Of a stretch of 42,127 nucleotides of DNA, positions 1-7,625 are shown piece after piece; the first letter of the stretch is position 1; the number at the start of each line of letters is the position of its first letter. Location of the stretch: NCBI RefSeq assembly GCF_000378745.1, contig NZ_KB905284.1, positions 1 through 42,127 of the forward strand, in the 5' to 3' direction. Made by a program: the position numbers and the translations under genes. Source of the stretch: Prevotella amnii DSM 23384 = JCM 14753. Its GTDB lineage: Bacteria; Bacteroidota; Bacteroidia; Bacteroidales; Bacteroidaceae. The notes beneath the pieces are model-generated. The model was not told the DNA's origin and searched no databases. It saw only the letters and a list, made by a program, of their open reading frames with translations.

Positions 1-2
1 TT

Positions 3-95
3 ATCGCATTCATGGAAAATCCCGAAAAAACTTGGAATGATTTCCTTGCAAAGGAGATGCAAAAAGCACCACCTGAACCAAGTCTTTTCGATTAG
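3..95 (+). CDS. C-terminal fragment of a transposase (5' end outside window)
   Basis: The open frame enters from outside the window and ends at TAG 93-95, encoding about 30 residues that include PEKTWNDF and finish PPEPSLFD. IS4-type transposases of Bacteroidetes often end in a short tail of this kind, and the ORF ends about 90 bases before an IS4-like terminus, the same arrangement as in the right-hand element (stop at 42040, end at 42127). No catalytic residue is in the visible part, so the identity is inferred from position and not from motifs. Confidence 0.5.
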   Translation: MAFMENPEKTWNDFLAKEMQKAPPEPSLFD

Positions 96-119
96 GGGGC
101 TTACTTTTGAAAAAATAAA

Positions 120-150
120 CCCCGAAGTCCAATTTTACTGGGCTTCGGGG
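120..150 (+). terminator. Hairpin at the 3' end of the left IS
   Basis: CCCCGAAG (120-127) pairs with CTTCGGGG (143-150), extended by CC/GG with one bulged T; the loop is AT-rich. It sits between the transposase stop and the IS terminus. There is no strong T-run after it, so it may block read-through or translation rather than being a classical intrinsic terminator. Confidence 0.5.
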
Positions 151-190
151 AGGATATTTATGCTCTTTTGAGTTTTATCGGACAGCAATA

Positions 191-880
191 GTTCTCAATG
201 AAATCAATCGGCAACTTGAGTCTAAAGGTGTCATTGTTAAGCGTGGTGCTATTATCGATGCGAGCATTGCCGATACTCCACGCCGTCCGCGTGGACGCAA
301 GGAGTATGAAGTAGTGGAAGAGCGTAATGAAGCTGACAGTCGTGATAGTTCAGAAAAAGCAATGGTCAAGGAAGTTGTTAAGCCAAACGTTGATGGAGAT
401 GCAAGATGGATTAAGAAAATGGGAAAGCTCCACTTCGGTTACAAGCGACATTCGGTTACAGATGAGAACGGGTTGGTGATAGCCGAGGAAACCACACCAG
501 CTAACGAAAGTGATATCAAACATTTGGAAAAGCCATTAGAAAAAGCTAAACTTCCACAAGGTACACCTGTTTATGCCGACAAGGGTTATGATTCTACAGC
601 AAACAAGGATGTACTTAAACGTATGAAGTTCAAGAGTCGCATCATGCACAAAGGAGTAAGGGGACGTAAGCTAACGGAAAGAGAGCAGCGTGTTAATGTA
701 GCCATCAGCAAGACACGGTACAAAGTGGAACGTACCTTTGGATCTATTCACAGATTGTTTCATGGTGGGATAGCCAGATATGTAGGTTTAGCTAAGACTC
801 ACGCACAACACATCATGGAGGCTATTGCCTACAATTTATATAGAACTCCAGGGATAATTGTGTCTAATTCTCTCAAATAA
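191..880 (+). pseudogene. IS5-family (IS1126-like) transposase, N-terminal part missing
   Basis: The frame reads VLNEINRQLESKG at 191 and continues without a stop to 880. The protein resembles the C-terminal two thirds of IS1126-type transposases of Porphyromonas and other Bacteroidales: the first catalytic Asp lies in IIDASIADTP (about 251-280), the second in YADKGYDS (about 573-596), the Glu in ERTFGSIHRLFHGG (about 728-769), and the end is NLYRTPGIIVSNSLK. Full-length relatives carry roughly 150 or more further residues in front (from memory). The only in-frame start in the remnant is a GTG at 314, which lies after the first catalytic Asp. The missing 5' part is replaced by the end of the IS4-type element, so this copy is almost certainly inactive. 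Confidence 0.8.
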
Positions 881-1015
881 GGGGAGAATATGAGATGAAA
901 TAGAGCATATACAGCCTAAAAATCAAAAATATTGACTGCGGGTGAGCCAATAGTGCTCAAAAACAAGAATGAAAGAGAATGGGGTAAGGTTTTGCAGATG
1001 TCTCGGACAGTAATA
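191..1015 (+). mobile_element. IS5-family element, left part lost to a nested IS insertion
   Basis: It comprises the truncated transposase (191-880) and a 3' non-coding segment ending TCTCGGACAGTAATA at 1001-1015, which I take as the right terminus because CGGACAGTAATA recurs at the end of the other elements in this window. The left terminus is not visible. After 1015 the sequence returns to the strongly AT-rich host composition. The exact right boundary (1010 or 1015) is uncertain. Confidence 0.55.
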
Positions 1016-1162
1016 ATATATTTATAAGTAATAATAAAAAATATTAGCCTGTTTATAACTAAGTAGACAGTAATTATAATATAGTTGTTTAAAAAGACAT
1101 ATATTAACTGCTCATTTAGAGATTATTTTATAAATAACGTACTCTATGTGTATAATAAATAA
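1016..1162. other. AT-rich spacer between IS remnant and tRNA operon
   Basis: Together with the non-coding IS tail from 881, this makes a stretch of over 300 bases without an intact gene. It is almost pure A/T with no ORF that I can support. A word GTAGACAGTAATTA at about 1063-1076 resembles the IS terminus CGGACAGTAATA and might be a decayed end, but the match is short. Confidence 0.5.
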
Positions 1163-1203
1163 AGTAAAAAAAAAGAGTACTAATTTAAGATTAATACTCT
1201 TTT
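1163..1203 (-). terminator. Terminator of the tRNA-Val/tRNA-Tyr operon
   Basis: AAAAGAGTA (1171-1179) pairs with TACTCTTTT (1195-1203), with further TAAT/ATTA pairing inside. Read on the minus strand, the stem is followed by a run of nine T residues (complement of the A-run from 1166). It lies 4 bases beyond the 3' end of tRNA-Tyr. Confidence 0.85.
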
Positions 1204-1207
1204 CATG

Positions 1208-1289
1208 TGGGTAGTGATGGATTCGAACCACCGAAGCAAGAAGCAGCAGATTTACAGTCTGCCCCATTTGGCCACTCTGGAAACTACCC
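1208..1289 (-). tRNA. tRNA-Tyr (anticodon GTA)
   Basis: On the minus strand the 7-bp acceptor stem GGGTAGT pairs with ACTACCC, followed by discriminator A. The anticodon loop reads CTGTAAA with GTA at the centre, the T-arm contains GGTTCGAATCC, and a long variable arm is present, as in bacterial tRNA-Tyr. No CCA is encoded, as is usual in Bacteroidetes. It is 6 bases downstream of tRNA-Val and shares its promoter. Confidence 0.95.
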
Positions 1290-1295
1290 TGTAAG

Positions 1296-1370
1296 TGGGC
1301 GTTGACGGATTCGAACCGCCGACCCTCTGCTTGTAAGGCAGATGCTCTAAACCAACTGAGCTAAACGCCC
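1296..1370 (-). tRNA. tRNA-Val (anticodon TAC)
   Basis: On the minus strand the acceptor stem GGGCGTT pairs with AACGCCC, with discriminator A. The anticodon stem TCTGC/GCAGA encloses CTTACAA, so the anticodon is TAC, reading GUA-type valine codons. The T-arm has GGTTCGAATCC. It is the first gene of a two-tRNA operon with tRNA-Tyr. Confidence 0.95.
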
Positions 1371-1396
1371 AAAGCGTTGTTCCTCTAAAACGTTTG

Positions 1397-1427
1397 CAAA
1401 GATAATAAAAAAAATATACACACCAAA
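1397..1427 (-). promoter_or_regulatory. Promoter of the tRNA-Val/tRNA-Tyr operon
   Basis: On the minus strand TTTG (complement of 1424-1427) is followed after 19 nt by TATCTTTG (complement of 1397-1404). This is a full match to the Bacteroidetes primary-sigma promoter TTTG-N19-21-TAnnTTTG. It lies 26 bases upstream of tRNA-Val. Confidence 0.85.
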
Positions 1428-1595
1428 GTTTTTATATATAAAAAATAAACTTCTTGAAAAAATAGCAAAGTTTTAAGCAAAGATAGTTATATAGCATGAT
1501 AGAAAGGTTAGTAATAGAATAAAATAAATTGTAAATTGTGCCATTTATTTTTATTTAGAAAAATATTCTGAACTTTTTTCTTTCTTGCTATATTA

Positions 1596-1678
1596 ATGTA
1601 CGTCACGTACACTATTAGTGTAGCGTATATACACCATAAGTGTACATCATATACAATAGTAGTGTATGTGATGTACAC
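1596..1678. repeat. Four 17-bp palindromes at exact 22-bp spacing
   Basis: Palindromes of the type GTGTA-N7-TACAC begin at 1596, 1618, 1640 and 1662. The first contains the perfect 15-mer TGTACGT-c-ACGTACA (1597-1611). The second and fourth have intact GTGTA and TACAC arms; the third ends TACAA. The 5-base spacers are TATTA, CATAA and TAGTA. They lie in a 404-base gene-free stretch (1371-1774), about 190 bases upstream of the tRNA promoter and about 100 bases beyond the end of the gene at 1775-2101. Two helical turns between centres (22 bp) would place bound dimers on one face of the DNA. The rest of the stretch is AT-rich with no gene. Confidence 0.8.
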
Positions 1679-1774
1679 TTATTAATAGAATTATTTTAAT
1701 AAGATGAAAACTAATGTAATTAGAATATATGTATAAACGTATTAATAGGAATCAAGATAATCCAAAAATTTATT

Positions 1775-2101
1775 TTATATTGTTGTTTCTTGTGGATTTG
1801 TCTTTTCTCGTTCGTTTTCCCATACCTTATATAGTTTTATAAGATTGTTAAGTCCTAAAGCTTTCATATCGGTATTATATATAACATCTAAACATAGGTC
1901 GAGTAACTCATTATTATTACCTTGCTCTGTTTCTAAGAGGCTACGTACGTTTAGCTTAAGGCGGTTTAGAGTATCTTCATCTACTATGCCTGTTGAGCCT
2001 ATTAAGTCTTTAAAAAGAGCATACTTTTCTATTACTTCAAGGTGAGTATCTTTTATTATGATACTTCTTGTTCCACTTAAATTTGCCTGAATTTTATGCA
2101 T
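1775..2101 (-). CDS. Hypothetical protein, 108 aa
   Basis: I do not recognise this protein. It is a soluble, charged, mostly helical-looking protein with no signal peptide or membrane segment. The C-terminal half is Leu- and Lys/Glu-rich (IKLYKVWENEREKTN). Its length, ATG start and codon use are consistent with a real gene, and the overlapping opposite-strand ORF (1845-2045) is weaker. It is transcribed towards the palindrome array and the tRNA operon. It ends 63 bases before the start side of the secreted amidase gene's stop, in the same orientation, so it could be served by read-through from that operon. No function can be proposed. Confidence 0.55.
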   Translation of the reverse strand: MHKIQANLSGTRSIIIKDTHLEVIEKYALFKDLIGSTGIVDEDTLNRLKLNVRSLLETEQGNNNELLDLCLDVIYNTDMKALGLNNLIKLYKVWENEREKTNPQETTI

Positions 2102-2163
2102 AACTTTGTTTTATTAGTTAAGGTAAATATTTTATAATATATTTTTTTATGTAATTAGATTTG

Positions 2164-4746
2164 TTATAATAACAGGTATGTTAAAACTTCTTTCATTATC
2201 TGATTTCTAATAGTAGCATCTTTTATACAGTCTAAAGGAAAAGCCATAATAAAAGTACGGTAATCATTTCCTTTATAAGCTACAGCAGCATAATTACCAT
2301 CTGCGTACATCATAAAAGGTTTGGACTGATTATTAGCTGGCATAATATTGTCAGGATTATAAGCTCCATAGTGATAGGCATTAATAGTACGATATATGTC
2401 AAACTTTTTCCCAAAGCCATTTATCAAAGAAGAGCTATTATTAAGGTTGCTACCTGCAAATGTTATTTTCAGATTATTAGATAACCAACTTTTTTCTTCT
2501 TCAGTTTTCATATCTGATGAAATGTAAGCACCATTTACAAAAATTCTGCCATTATGTTGTAGATAATTACTTATTTGGTGTTGCATTTCTGGGGTAAAGG
2601 TTTTATAATATAATAGACTGTACCCATCATCTTTTTCAAGACCAAGTGCAAAATCTATAGCATCATAGTTAATAAGGCGTATTTTATCTTTTTCTACAGC
2701 TTTTTTTGAGCAGCTCACAATATTATATTTTCCAGCCGAAGCGATTGCTTCTGCATGTGTGCGAACATAGTCGAAATCATTACCAGCAATAATATTACCC
2801 ACTAACTCTTCTCCGCCAAACCCTAAGGCATTAGCTCCTTCTTGACCTAAATATTTAGTATTAAAAACAGTTTGCTGCCCACTCCAGCCTATAGTTTTAC
2901 CATAAGTAACGCCAGGATCTGCTTTTATATCAAACCCCTGCGCGTCTATAGAGTCGATAACAGCAGGCGATGATAAGCGATTGAAGCCATTTATAATAAG
3001 TATTGTTTTGTCTGCATTAGGATTATAGTAGGTAGATAATACTTCTGTAGGAAAACTTTCCCCTCCAATATTACAAGCAGTTATACGAAAATGATAAATC
3101 TTATAAGGTTGTAATTCTACATCATAATAAGTATTTTTTATATTAATACCATTGTTAAAATCTCCTTTACCAACTGCCGTATATATATTATAAGAGGTTG
3201 GGGTAGAGGTAGGTTCAGAAGGGTCTTTAACAATGTTCCACTGTAACCGTACTTTCTTCTTGTTGATAAATTTTATGCTAAATAAGGAGGGGGTAAGTGG
3301 TTGTACAGTGTAAGATGTATTATGCATCATAGCCTCATACCGTAGTATAGTCTTATAAATAGATCGAGCTATGATAAATTTAAAATTAGGATCTTGTCCT
3401 AATCTCATATCATTAAAGTTTTGATGTGATAAAGTTTCAAGGATCATTGATGGCACTTTAGGTAAACGTGTTTCGCTATAATTGCGATCGTATATGTAAC
3501 GTGTATTCCAATTGATATGTAACGTCTGGTCTATATCCTTCTTTATGTTATATATCATCTCTTCTGCAAGTGTTTTTGATACGCTGCGAGCCAGATTCTT
3601 ACCTATACACTTATCGCCTTCTTGTGTTGTACATATTCCTAAAGAGCCTACATAGTTACCTTTAGGAGCAGTACCGGCATCGCTATGAATAGCTAAAGAC
3701 AAATCGATAGGCACTTTTTCTCCTTCACCAGGTATATAAGATGATCCAGCAGCTAACCAGTTAGTCATTAGAGATCGTACATTTATATCATCTTTATAAT
3801 CGTTCTTTCCATTACTTTTGCTAACAATTTCCCATGGTGCACCTGCCCATTGTGCATAATAGCGAGCACCTTCTAAACATCTTGGTAAACCACTTGTCTT
3901 ACCTTCACGCTCTATATTACCCATGCCTCCACCAAAGCGTACAGCGTCAGCTGTAACTATGCCATGATGTGAACTATGATTTGTAAGTACTACAGAATTG
4001 AGCATACTACTGCCTGCATCAAAATTAAAAGTGCCTAAGTAAACCCACGTGCCTCCTCCCATTTTTTGATTTACTTTGAAGTGGGTTTCTTCTCCTTTAT
4101 GGAACACTATATATTCGGCATCATCTATGCTTTTTTTGTGTGTTTGATAACTTACATAAACAGCATATTGTCCTGCTTTTTTAAAAGTGGGCTGATATAT
4201 AATAGAGCTTAATTTGTTATTGCGCTTGCGAGCTTTTGTCTTTCTGGCTGTGCCAGCTTTAAAAGGATTTTCGCCATCTTGATAATTGCCTTCATGAAAA
4301 GCGAAGCCACATTTAGAACAATCTTCCCATTTTTTTTTACCATTAATCTCATGATAACCTCCGTTTGGACTATCATTATCAACAATTACTTCATTTGTTT
4401 GCCAATCGCGCTCACGAGGCGTAAATACTACAGCTCCTGCATTTTGAAGCATTGGTAATAGATATGGTACAACTATGGTAGGTGTGAACAAATCTTCTGT
4501 AGTAGAAAAAAGTATAGGGCGTTGCCATCTCCATTTGCTTTTTTCAATATCGTAATATCTTCCGTGCGAAGCCCATACTGCAATATGCCTATTAGCTAAG
4601 CCATTAGATATAATATTTGGTTTAGATATATTTTCTACCCATGGAGCACCTTTATATTCGTATTTCCCCCAAATAGTGTCATTTTGAGCTTTAGAAAAAA
4701 CACTTATTAAGGCAATAAATAAAGAAAACAGAAGTTTTTTATTCAT
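2164..4746 (-). CDS. Secreted amidase-like protein with golvesin-type and fibronectin III domains (xanthan-lyase-annotated family)
   Basis: The 860-aa protein has a signal peptide (about 1-20, ending SKAQ). Residues ~52-112 look like the first half of an N-acetylmuramoyl-L-alanine amidase (Amidase_3) fold: ASHG with His61, TTED with Glu84, and TPRERD. Residues ~178-273 are a golvesin C-terminal-like beta domain ending ADAVRFGGG. The amidase pattern then resumes with LSLAIHSDAG (His354) and PSMILETLSHQNF (Glu437), the usual third ligand and catalytic Glu. A fibronectin III-like domain (~485-575) and an unassigned alpha/beta C-terminal domain (~576-860) follow. Such proteins are often labelled xanthan lyase, but a peptidoglycan or glycopeptide amide substrate seems likelier. 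It is the last gene of an operon, 3 bases after the acyltransferase gene. The substrate is unknown. Confidence 0.75.
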   Translation of the reverse strand: MNKKLLFSLFIALISVFSKAQNDTIWGKYEYKGAPWVENISKPNIISNGLANRHIAVWASHGRYYDIEKSKWRWQRPILFSTTEDLFTPTIVVPYLLPMLQNAGAVVFTPRERDWQTNEVIVDNDSPNGGYHEINGKKKWEDCSKCGFAFHEGNYQDGENPFKAGTARKTKARKRNNKLSSIIYQPTFKKAGQYAVYVSYQTHKKSIDDAEYIVFHKGEETHFKVNQKMGGGTWVYLGTFNFDAGSSMLNSVVLTNHSSHHGIVTADAVRFGGGMGNIEREGKTSGLPRCLEGARYYAQWAGAPWEIVSKSNGKNDYKDDINVRSLMTNWLAAGSSYIPGEGEKVPIDLSLAIHSDAGTAPKGNYVGSLGICTTQEGDKCIGKNLARSVSKTLAEEMIYNIKKDIDQTLHINWNTRYIYDRNYSETRLPKVPSMILETLSHQNFNDMRLGQDPNFKFIIARSIYKTILRYEAMMHNTSYTVQPLTPSLFSIKFINKKKVRLQWNIVKDPSEPTSTPTSYNIYTAVGKGDFNNGINIKNTYYDVELQPYKIYHFRITACNIGGESFPTEVLSTYYNPNADKTILIINGFNRLSSPAVIDSIDAQGFDIKADPGVTYGKTIGWSGQQTVFNTKYLGQEGANALGFGGEELVGNIIAGNDFDYVRTHAEAIASAGKYNIVSCSKKAVEKDKIRLINYDAIDFALGLEKDDGYSLLYYKTFTPEMQHQISNYLQHNGRIFVNGAYISSDMKTEEEKSWLSNNLKITFAGSNLNNSSSLINGFGKKFDIYRTINAYHYGAYNPDNIMPANNQSKPFMMYADGNYAAVAYKGNDYRTFIMAFPLDCIKDATIRNQIMKEVLTYLLL

Positions 4747-4749
4747 ATA

Positions 4750-5298
4750 CTAAATGTCTCCAACTGTAAATTTTTCGGGATTTTTGCCTTTGAAATCTTT
4801 AAAGTATTGTTTTATTTCTTTCATTTGTTCGTCTATATCCCCATTAGGTATGATCATCTTATTGCAATAAATTGTTTTTGATTGGTAATCTAAAGCATAT
4901 AGAATAATAGGGATATTAGCTTTAAGAGCAATATAATAGAATCCTTTTTTCCACTCTGCATTTATAGAGCGCGTTCCCTCTGGCGTGATACATAATTGGA
5001 AATTAGGCGTATGGCTGGCTAAAGAAGCAAGTTGATCTGTCATGCTGCAATGCTTGTTACGCCATACAGGAATACCTCCCATTTTTTTAAAGATAATTCC
5101 TAAGGGACCAACAAACCATTCTTTTTTCATTAAGAAATTGCTTTTTAAGTCTTCAGAACAAGCAAATAGTTTACCAATAATAAAATCCCAGTTGCTTGTA
5201 TGTGGAGCTAAGCATATAATACACTTCTTTGGCTGTGGAATGCTAACTAACTTCTTCCAGCCTAATAGTTTATATAATATAAATCGCGATAACATCAA
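4750..5298 (-). CDS. 1-acyl-glycerol-3-phosphate acyltransferase family protein (PlsC-like)
   Basis: This 182-aa protein carries the two signature blocks of the PlsC acyltransferase superfamily: APHTSNWDF, containing the catalytic HxxxxD, at about residues 31-39, and ITPEGTRS at about 104-111. The family transfers acyl groups to lysophosphatidate or related acceptors at the inner membrane. At 182 aa it is shorter than typical PlsC (about 240 aa) and lacks an obvious N-terminal membrane anchor, so it may belong to a subgroup with a different acceptor such as a lipoprotein or ornithine lipid. It is the middle gene of a minus-strand operon, 14 bases after the 90-aa protein and 3 bases before the amidase-like gene. 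Confidence 0.8.
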   Translation of the reverse strand: MMLSRFILYKLLGWKKLVSIPQPKKCIICLAPHTSNWDFIIGKLFACSEDLKSNFLMKKEWFVGPLGIIFKKMGGIPVWRNKHCSMTDQLASLASHTPNFQLCITPEGTRSINAEWKKGFYYIALKANIPIILYALDYQSKTIYCNKMIIPNGDIDEQMKEIKQYFKDFKGKNPEKFTVGDI

Positions 5299-5312
5299 CG
5301 AAGCTAAGTATT

Positions 5313-5585
5313 TTAATAAAGATTGTTTATATGATCTATAATCTCGTTAGTTTCTTTATTCAGTTTTTCTTTTAAATCTTTGAAATATAATTTTACTGGC
5401 ATACCAGGTTCTATATGAGATATGCGGCGAATATAGTTATCACGAATAGTAACTATAGAAGATAATAAAGCATTTATTTCTTCGGAATTGCTGTTACTAC
5501 CATAAAGTGAAGCTGCCATACATTCAGTGAACAAATCACTTGTTATGTAGTTAATAATACGTTTTAAATCTCTTTTATTACTCAT
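5313..5585 (-). CDS. Conserved-looking hypothetical protein, 90 aa
   Basis: This is a small soluble protein without signal peptide or membrane segment and is probably all-helical; positions ~50-60 are basic and the C-terminal third is rich in Lys, Glu and Asn. I do not recognise a family. It is the first gene of the operon with the PlsC-like acyltransferase and the secreted amidase-like protein, and has a -7 promoter box 32 bases upstream (5617-5624, minus strand). The tight spacing argues that it is real. Confidence 0.7.
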   Translation of the reverse strand: MSNKRDLKRIINYITSDLFTECMAASLYGSNSNSEEINALLSSIVTIRDNYIRRISHIEPGMPVKLYFKDLKEKLNKETNEIIDHINNLY

Positions 5586-5616
5586 AATTTTACCCTTTCT
5601 TTATAAAAAACTATGC

Positions 5617-5624
5617 CAAAGATA
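5617..5624 (-). promoter_or_regulatory. -7 promoter box for the 5585-2164 operon
   Basis: CAAAGATA on the plus strand reads TATCTTTG on the minus strand, matching TAnnTTTG. No clear TTTG is seen 19-21 nt upstream. Confidence 0.55.
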
Positions 5625-5786
5625 AGCAAAAATTACAATAAAGTGCATAATTTGCAGAAAAAAACCTTTTAATTTTATTTTTTAGTAGTTCTTAAACTAA
5701 TTTTAAAAGCAAATAATGAAAAGTAATATTATGAAATAATATTTGTAAAAAATCTGCTTTGTCTTTAATAATCACAGAAAAAACAG

Positions 5787-5794
5787 TACTTTTG
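5787..5794 (+). promoter_or_regulatory. -7 promoter box of the phosphofructokinase gene
   Basis: TACTTTTG matches TAnnTTTG, 45 bases before the ATG. A TTTG at 5758-5761 is 25 nt away, longer than the usual 19-21. Confidence 0.6.
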
Positions 5795-5839
5795 CACAAG
5801 AAAGAAATTTTTAAAATCCAAATTTAAAATAAATCATTT

Positions 5840-7483
5840 ATGGAAATTAGTGCATTGCAAAAGGAAAGAGCAAACTATCAGCCAAAGTTACCAATTGCTT
5901 TACAAGGTGCAGTAAAAGTAAAAGAAGGAGCTTTAACACAAAGTGTAGACAATCAGGAAGACATTAAGAAATTGTTTCCTAACACTTATGGCATGCCCCT
6001 TGTAGAGTTTGAACCAGCTACAGAATTTAATAATGCCAAGATGAATGTAGGCGTAATATTATCTGGTGGTCAGGCTCCTGGTGGTCATAATGTTATATCA
6101 GGTCTTTTTGATGAGATAAAAAAGCTAAATCCAGAAAATCGTCTTTTTGGTTTTTTAATGGGTCCTGGTGGTTTGGTAGACCATAAATACCTGGAAATAA
6201 CAGCAGAAAACCTGCAAGCATATCGTAATACAGGTGGTTTTGATATGATAGGTTCTGGGCGTACTAAATTAGAAAAGGAAGAGCAATTTGAGAAAGGATT
6301 GGAGATTATCCGTAAGTTAGATATAAAGGCTATAGTAATAATAGGTGGTGATGACTCTAACACTAATGCTTGTGTTCTTGCAGAATATTATGCAGCAAAG
6401 AAATATGGAGTACAAGTAATTGGTTGTCCTAAAACAATTGATGGCGATTTGAAAAATGATCAGATCGAAACTTCTTTTGGGTTTGACACAGCTACAAAGA
6501 CTTATTCAGAGCTAATTGGTAATATTGAGCGTGATTGTAATTCTGCACGTAAATATTGGCATTTTATAAAATTAATGGGACGTTCTGCATCGCATATTGC
6601 GTTGGAGTGTGCGTTACAGACACAACCTAACATCTGTCTTATTTCAGAGGAGGTTGAAGCTAAGGACATGTCTTTAAATGCTATAGTAGAAGATATAGCA
6701 AAAACTGTAGCTTATCGTGCTAATCAGGGGAATAACTTTGGGGTAGTACTTATTCCAGAGGGCTTGATAGAGTTTATACCTTCTATAGGGCGTTTGATAC
6801 AAGAATTAAATGACTTACTTGCTGCACACGGAGATGAATACTTAAATCTTGATAAGGTAGCACAGCGTGAATATATCTTAGCACACTTATCATCTGAAAA
6901 TAAGTCTACATTTGAAACTTTACCAGAAGGGGTTGCACGCCAGTTATCATTAGATCGTGATCCTCATGGAAATGTACAAGTTTCATTGATAGAAACGGAA
7001 AAATTGATATCAGAAATGGTAGGAGTAAAGCTTGACCAGTGGAAAAAAGAAGGTAAATATAATGGTAAGTTCTCTCCACTTCACCATTTCTTTGGTTATG
7101 AAGGTCGTTGCGCTGCTCCTTCTAATTTTGATGCAGATTATTGTTATGCATTAGGTTCTTCTGCCGCACAACTTATTGCTAATGGTAAAACTGGCTATAT
7201 GGCTATAGTTAAGAATACTATTGCGGGAACAGATAAGTGGCTTGCAGGAGGTGTGCCTATAACAATGATGATGAATATGGAGAAACGTAATGGTGAGATG
7301 AAACCCGTAATACGCAAAGCTCTTGTAGAGCTTAATGGAGCTCCTTTCAAAGCTTTTGTAGCACAACGTGAAAAATGGGCTAAAGAAACTTGTTATGTTT
7401 ACCCTGGTCCTATACAGTATTGGGGTGCTTCGTCTGTTTGTGATATAACAACAAAGACTTTATTTCTTGAGCAAAATAAGTAA
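5840..7483 (+). CDS. pfp: Diphosphate--fructose-6-phosphate 1-phosphotransferase (PPi-PFK)
   Basis: The 547-aa enzyme makes fructose 1,6-bisphosphate from fructose 6-phosphate using pyrophosphate, reversibly, in cytoplasmic glycolysis/gluconeogenesis. Visible signatures are GGQAPGGHN (76-84), GGDDSN (169-174), where an Asp occupies the position that is Gly in ATP-dependent enzymes, and PKTIDGDLK (197-205) with the catalytic Asp pair and the Lys typical of PPi use. MGRSASHIALE (about 246-256) is the substrate-binding helix. The length fits the long PPi-PFK group shared with plants and spirochaetes. The gene is monocistronic, with its own -7 box upstream and a good terminator downstream, and diverges from the acyltransferase operon. 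Confidence 0.95.
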   Translation: MEISALQKERANYQPKLPIALQGAVKVKEGALTQSVDNQEDIKKLFPNTYGMPLVEFEPATEFNNAKMNVGVILSGGQAPGGHNVISGLFDEIKKLNPENRLFGFLMGPGGLVDHKYLEITAENLQAYRNTGGFDMIGSGRTKLEKEEQFEKGLEIIRKLDIKAIVIIGGDDSNTNACVLAEYYAAKKYGVQVIGCPKTIDGDLKNDQIETSFGFDTATKTYSELIGNIERDCNSARKYWHFIKLMGRSASHIALECALQTQPNICLISEEVEAKDMSLNAIVEDIAKTVAYRANQGNNFGVVLIPEGLIEFIPSIGRLIQELNDLLAAHGDEYLNLDKVAQREYILAHLSSENKSTFETLPEGVARQLSLDRDPHGNVQVSLIETEKLISEMVGVKLDQWKKEGKYNGKFSPLHHFFGYEGRCAAPSNFDADYCYALGSSAAQLIANGKTGYMAIVKNTIAGTDKWLAGGVPITMMMNMEKRNGEMKPVIRKALVELNGAPFKAFVAQREKWAKETCYVYPGPIQYWGASSVCDITTKTLFLEQNK

Positions 7484-7500
7484 TAAGCATATATAATTAA

Positions 7501-7550
7501 AGAAGAATAGGGTAAAAGGGTAGCTTGTTTATTCTATTCTTCTTTTTTTA
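7501..7550 (+). terminator. Terminator of the PPi-PFK gene
   Basis: AGAAGAATAG (7501-7510) pairs perfectly with CTATTCTTCT (7534-7543), followed by a T-run (TTTTTTATTTT). It begins 17 bases after the stop codon. Confidence 0.85.
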
Positions 7551-7625
7551 TTTTAGTGATTTTACGTTTACATGTTTTAGCAGGAAAAAAGATCAAATAG
7601 AAACATATATAATTAAAATCATATA

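Larger units (their letters stand above)
1..190 (+). mobile_element. 3' end of an IS4-type insertion sequence (truncated by window start)
   Basis: This segment holds the last ~30 codons of a transposase-like ORF, a hairpin, and a terminus reading GTTTTATCGGACAGCAATA at about 172-190. That terminus closely resembles the ends of the complete IS4 element at the right edge of the window (GTTTAGCGGACAGTAATA). Immediately after it an IS5-type transposase frame begins in mid-protein, so the junction is placed at about 190/191. The assignment to the IS4 type rests on terminus similarity and on the acidic/Pro-rich tail of the ORF; the left part lies outside the window. The exact last base could be 185 (ending CGGACAG) if the CAATA is target sequence. 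Confidence 0.65.

Noticed and set aside
314..880. A complete 188-aa transposase gene starting at GTG 314
   Set aside because: The homologous frame continues upstream to 191 and includes the first catalytic Asp; GTG 314 lies after it, so the piece is a truncated transposase.
1208..1370. tRNA genes as an integration site for a genomic island
   Set aside because: No integrase gene or duplicated tRNA 3' end is seen; the IS elements nearby use a different transposition mechanism.
1596..1678. Short spaced repeats as a CRISPR array
   Set aside because: The 22-bp units have only 5-bp spacers, which are too short and similar to each other; repeats are palindromic and divergent, and no cas gene is present.
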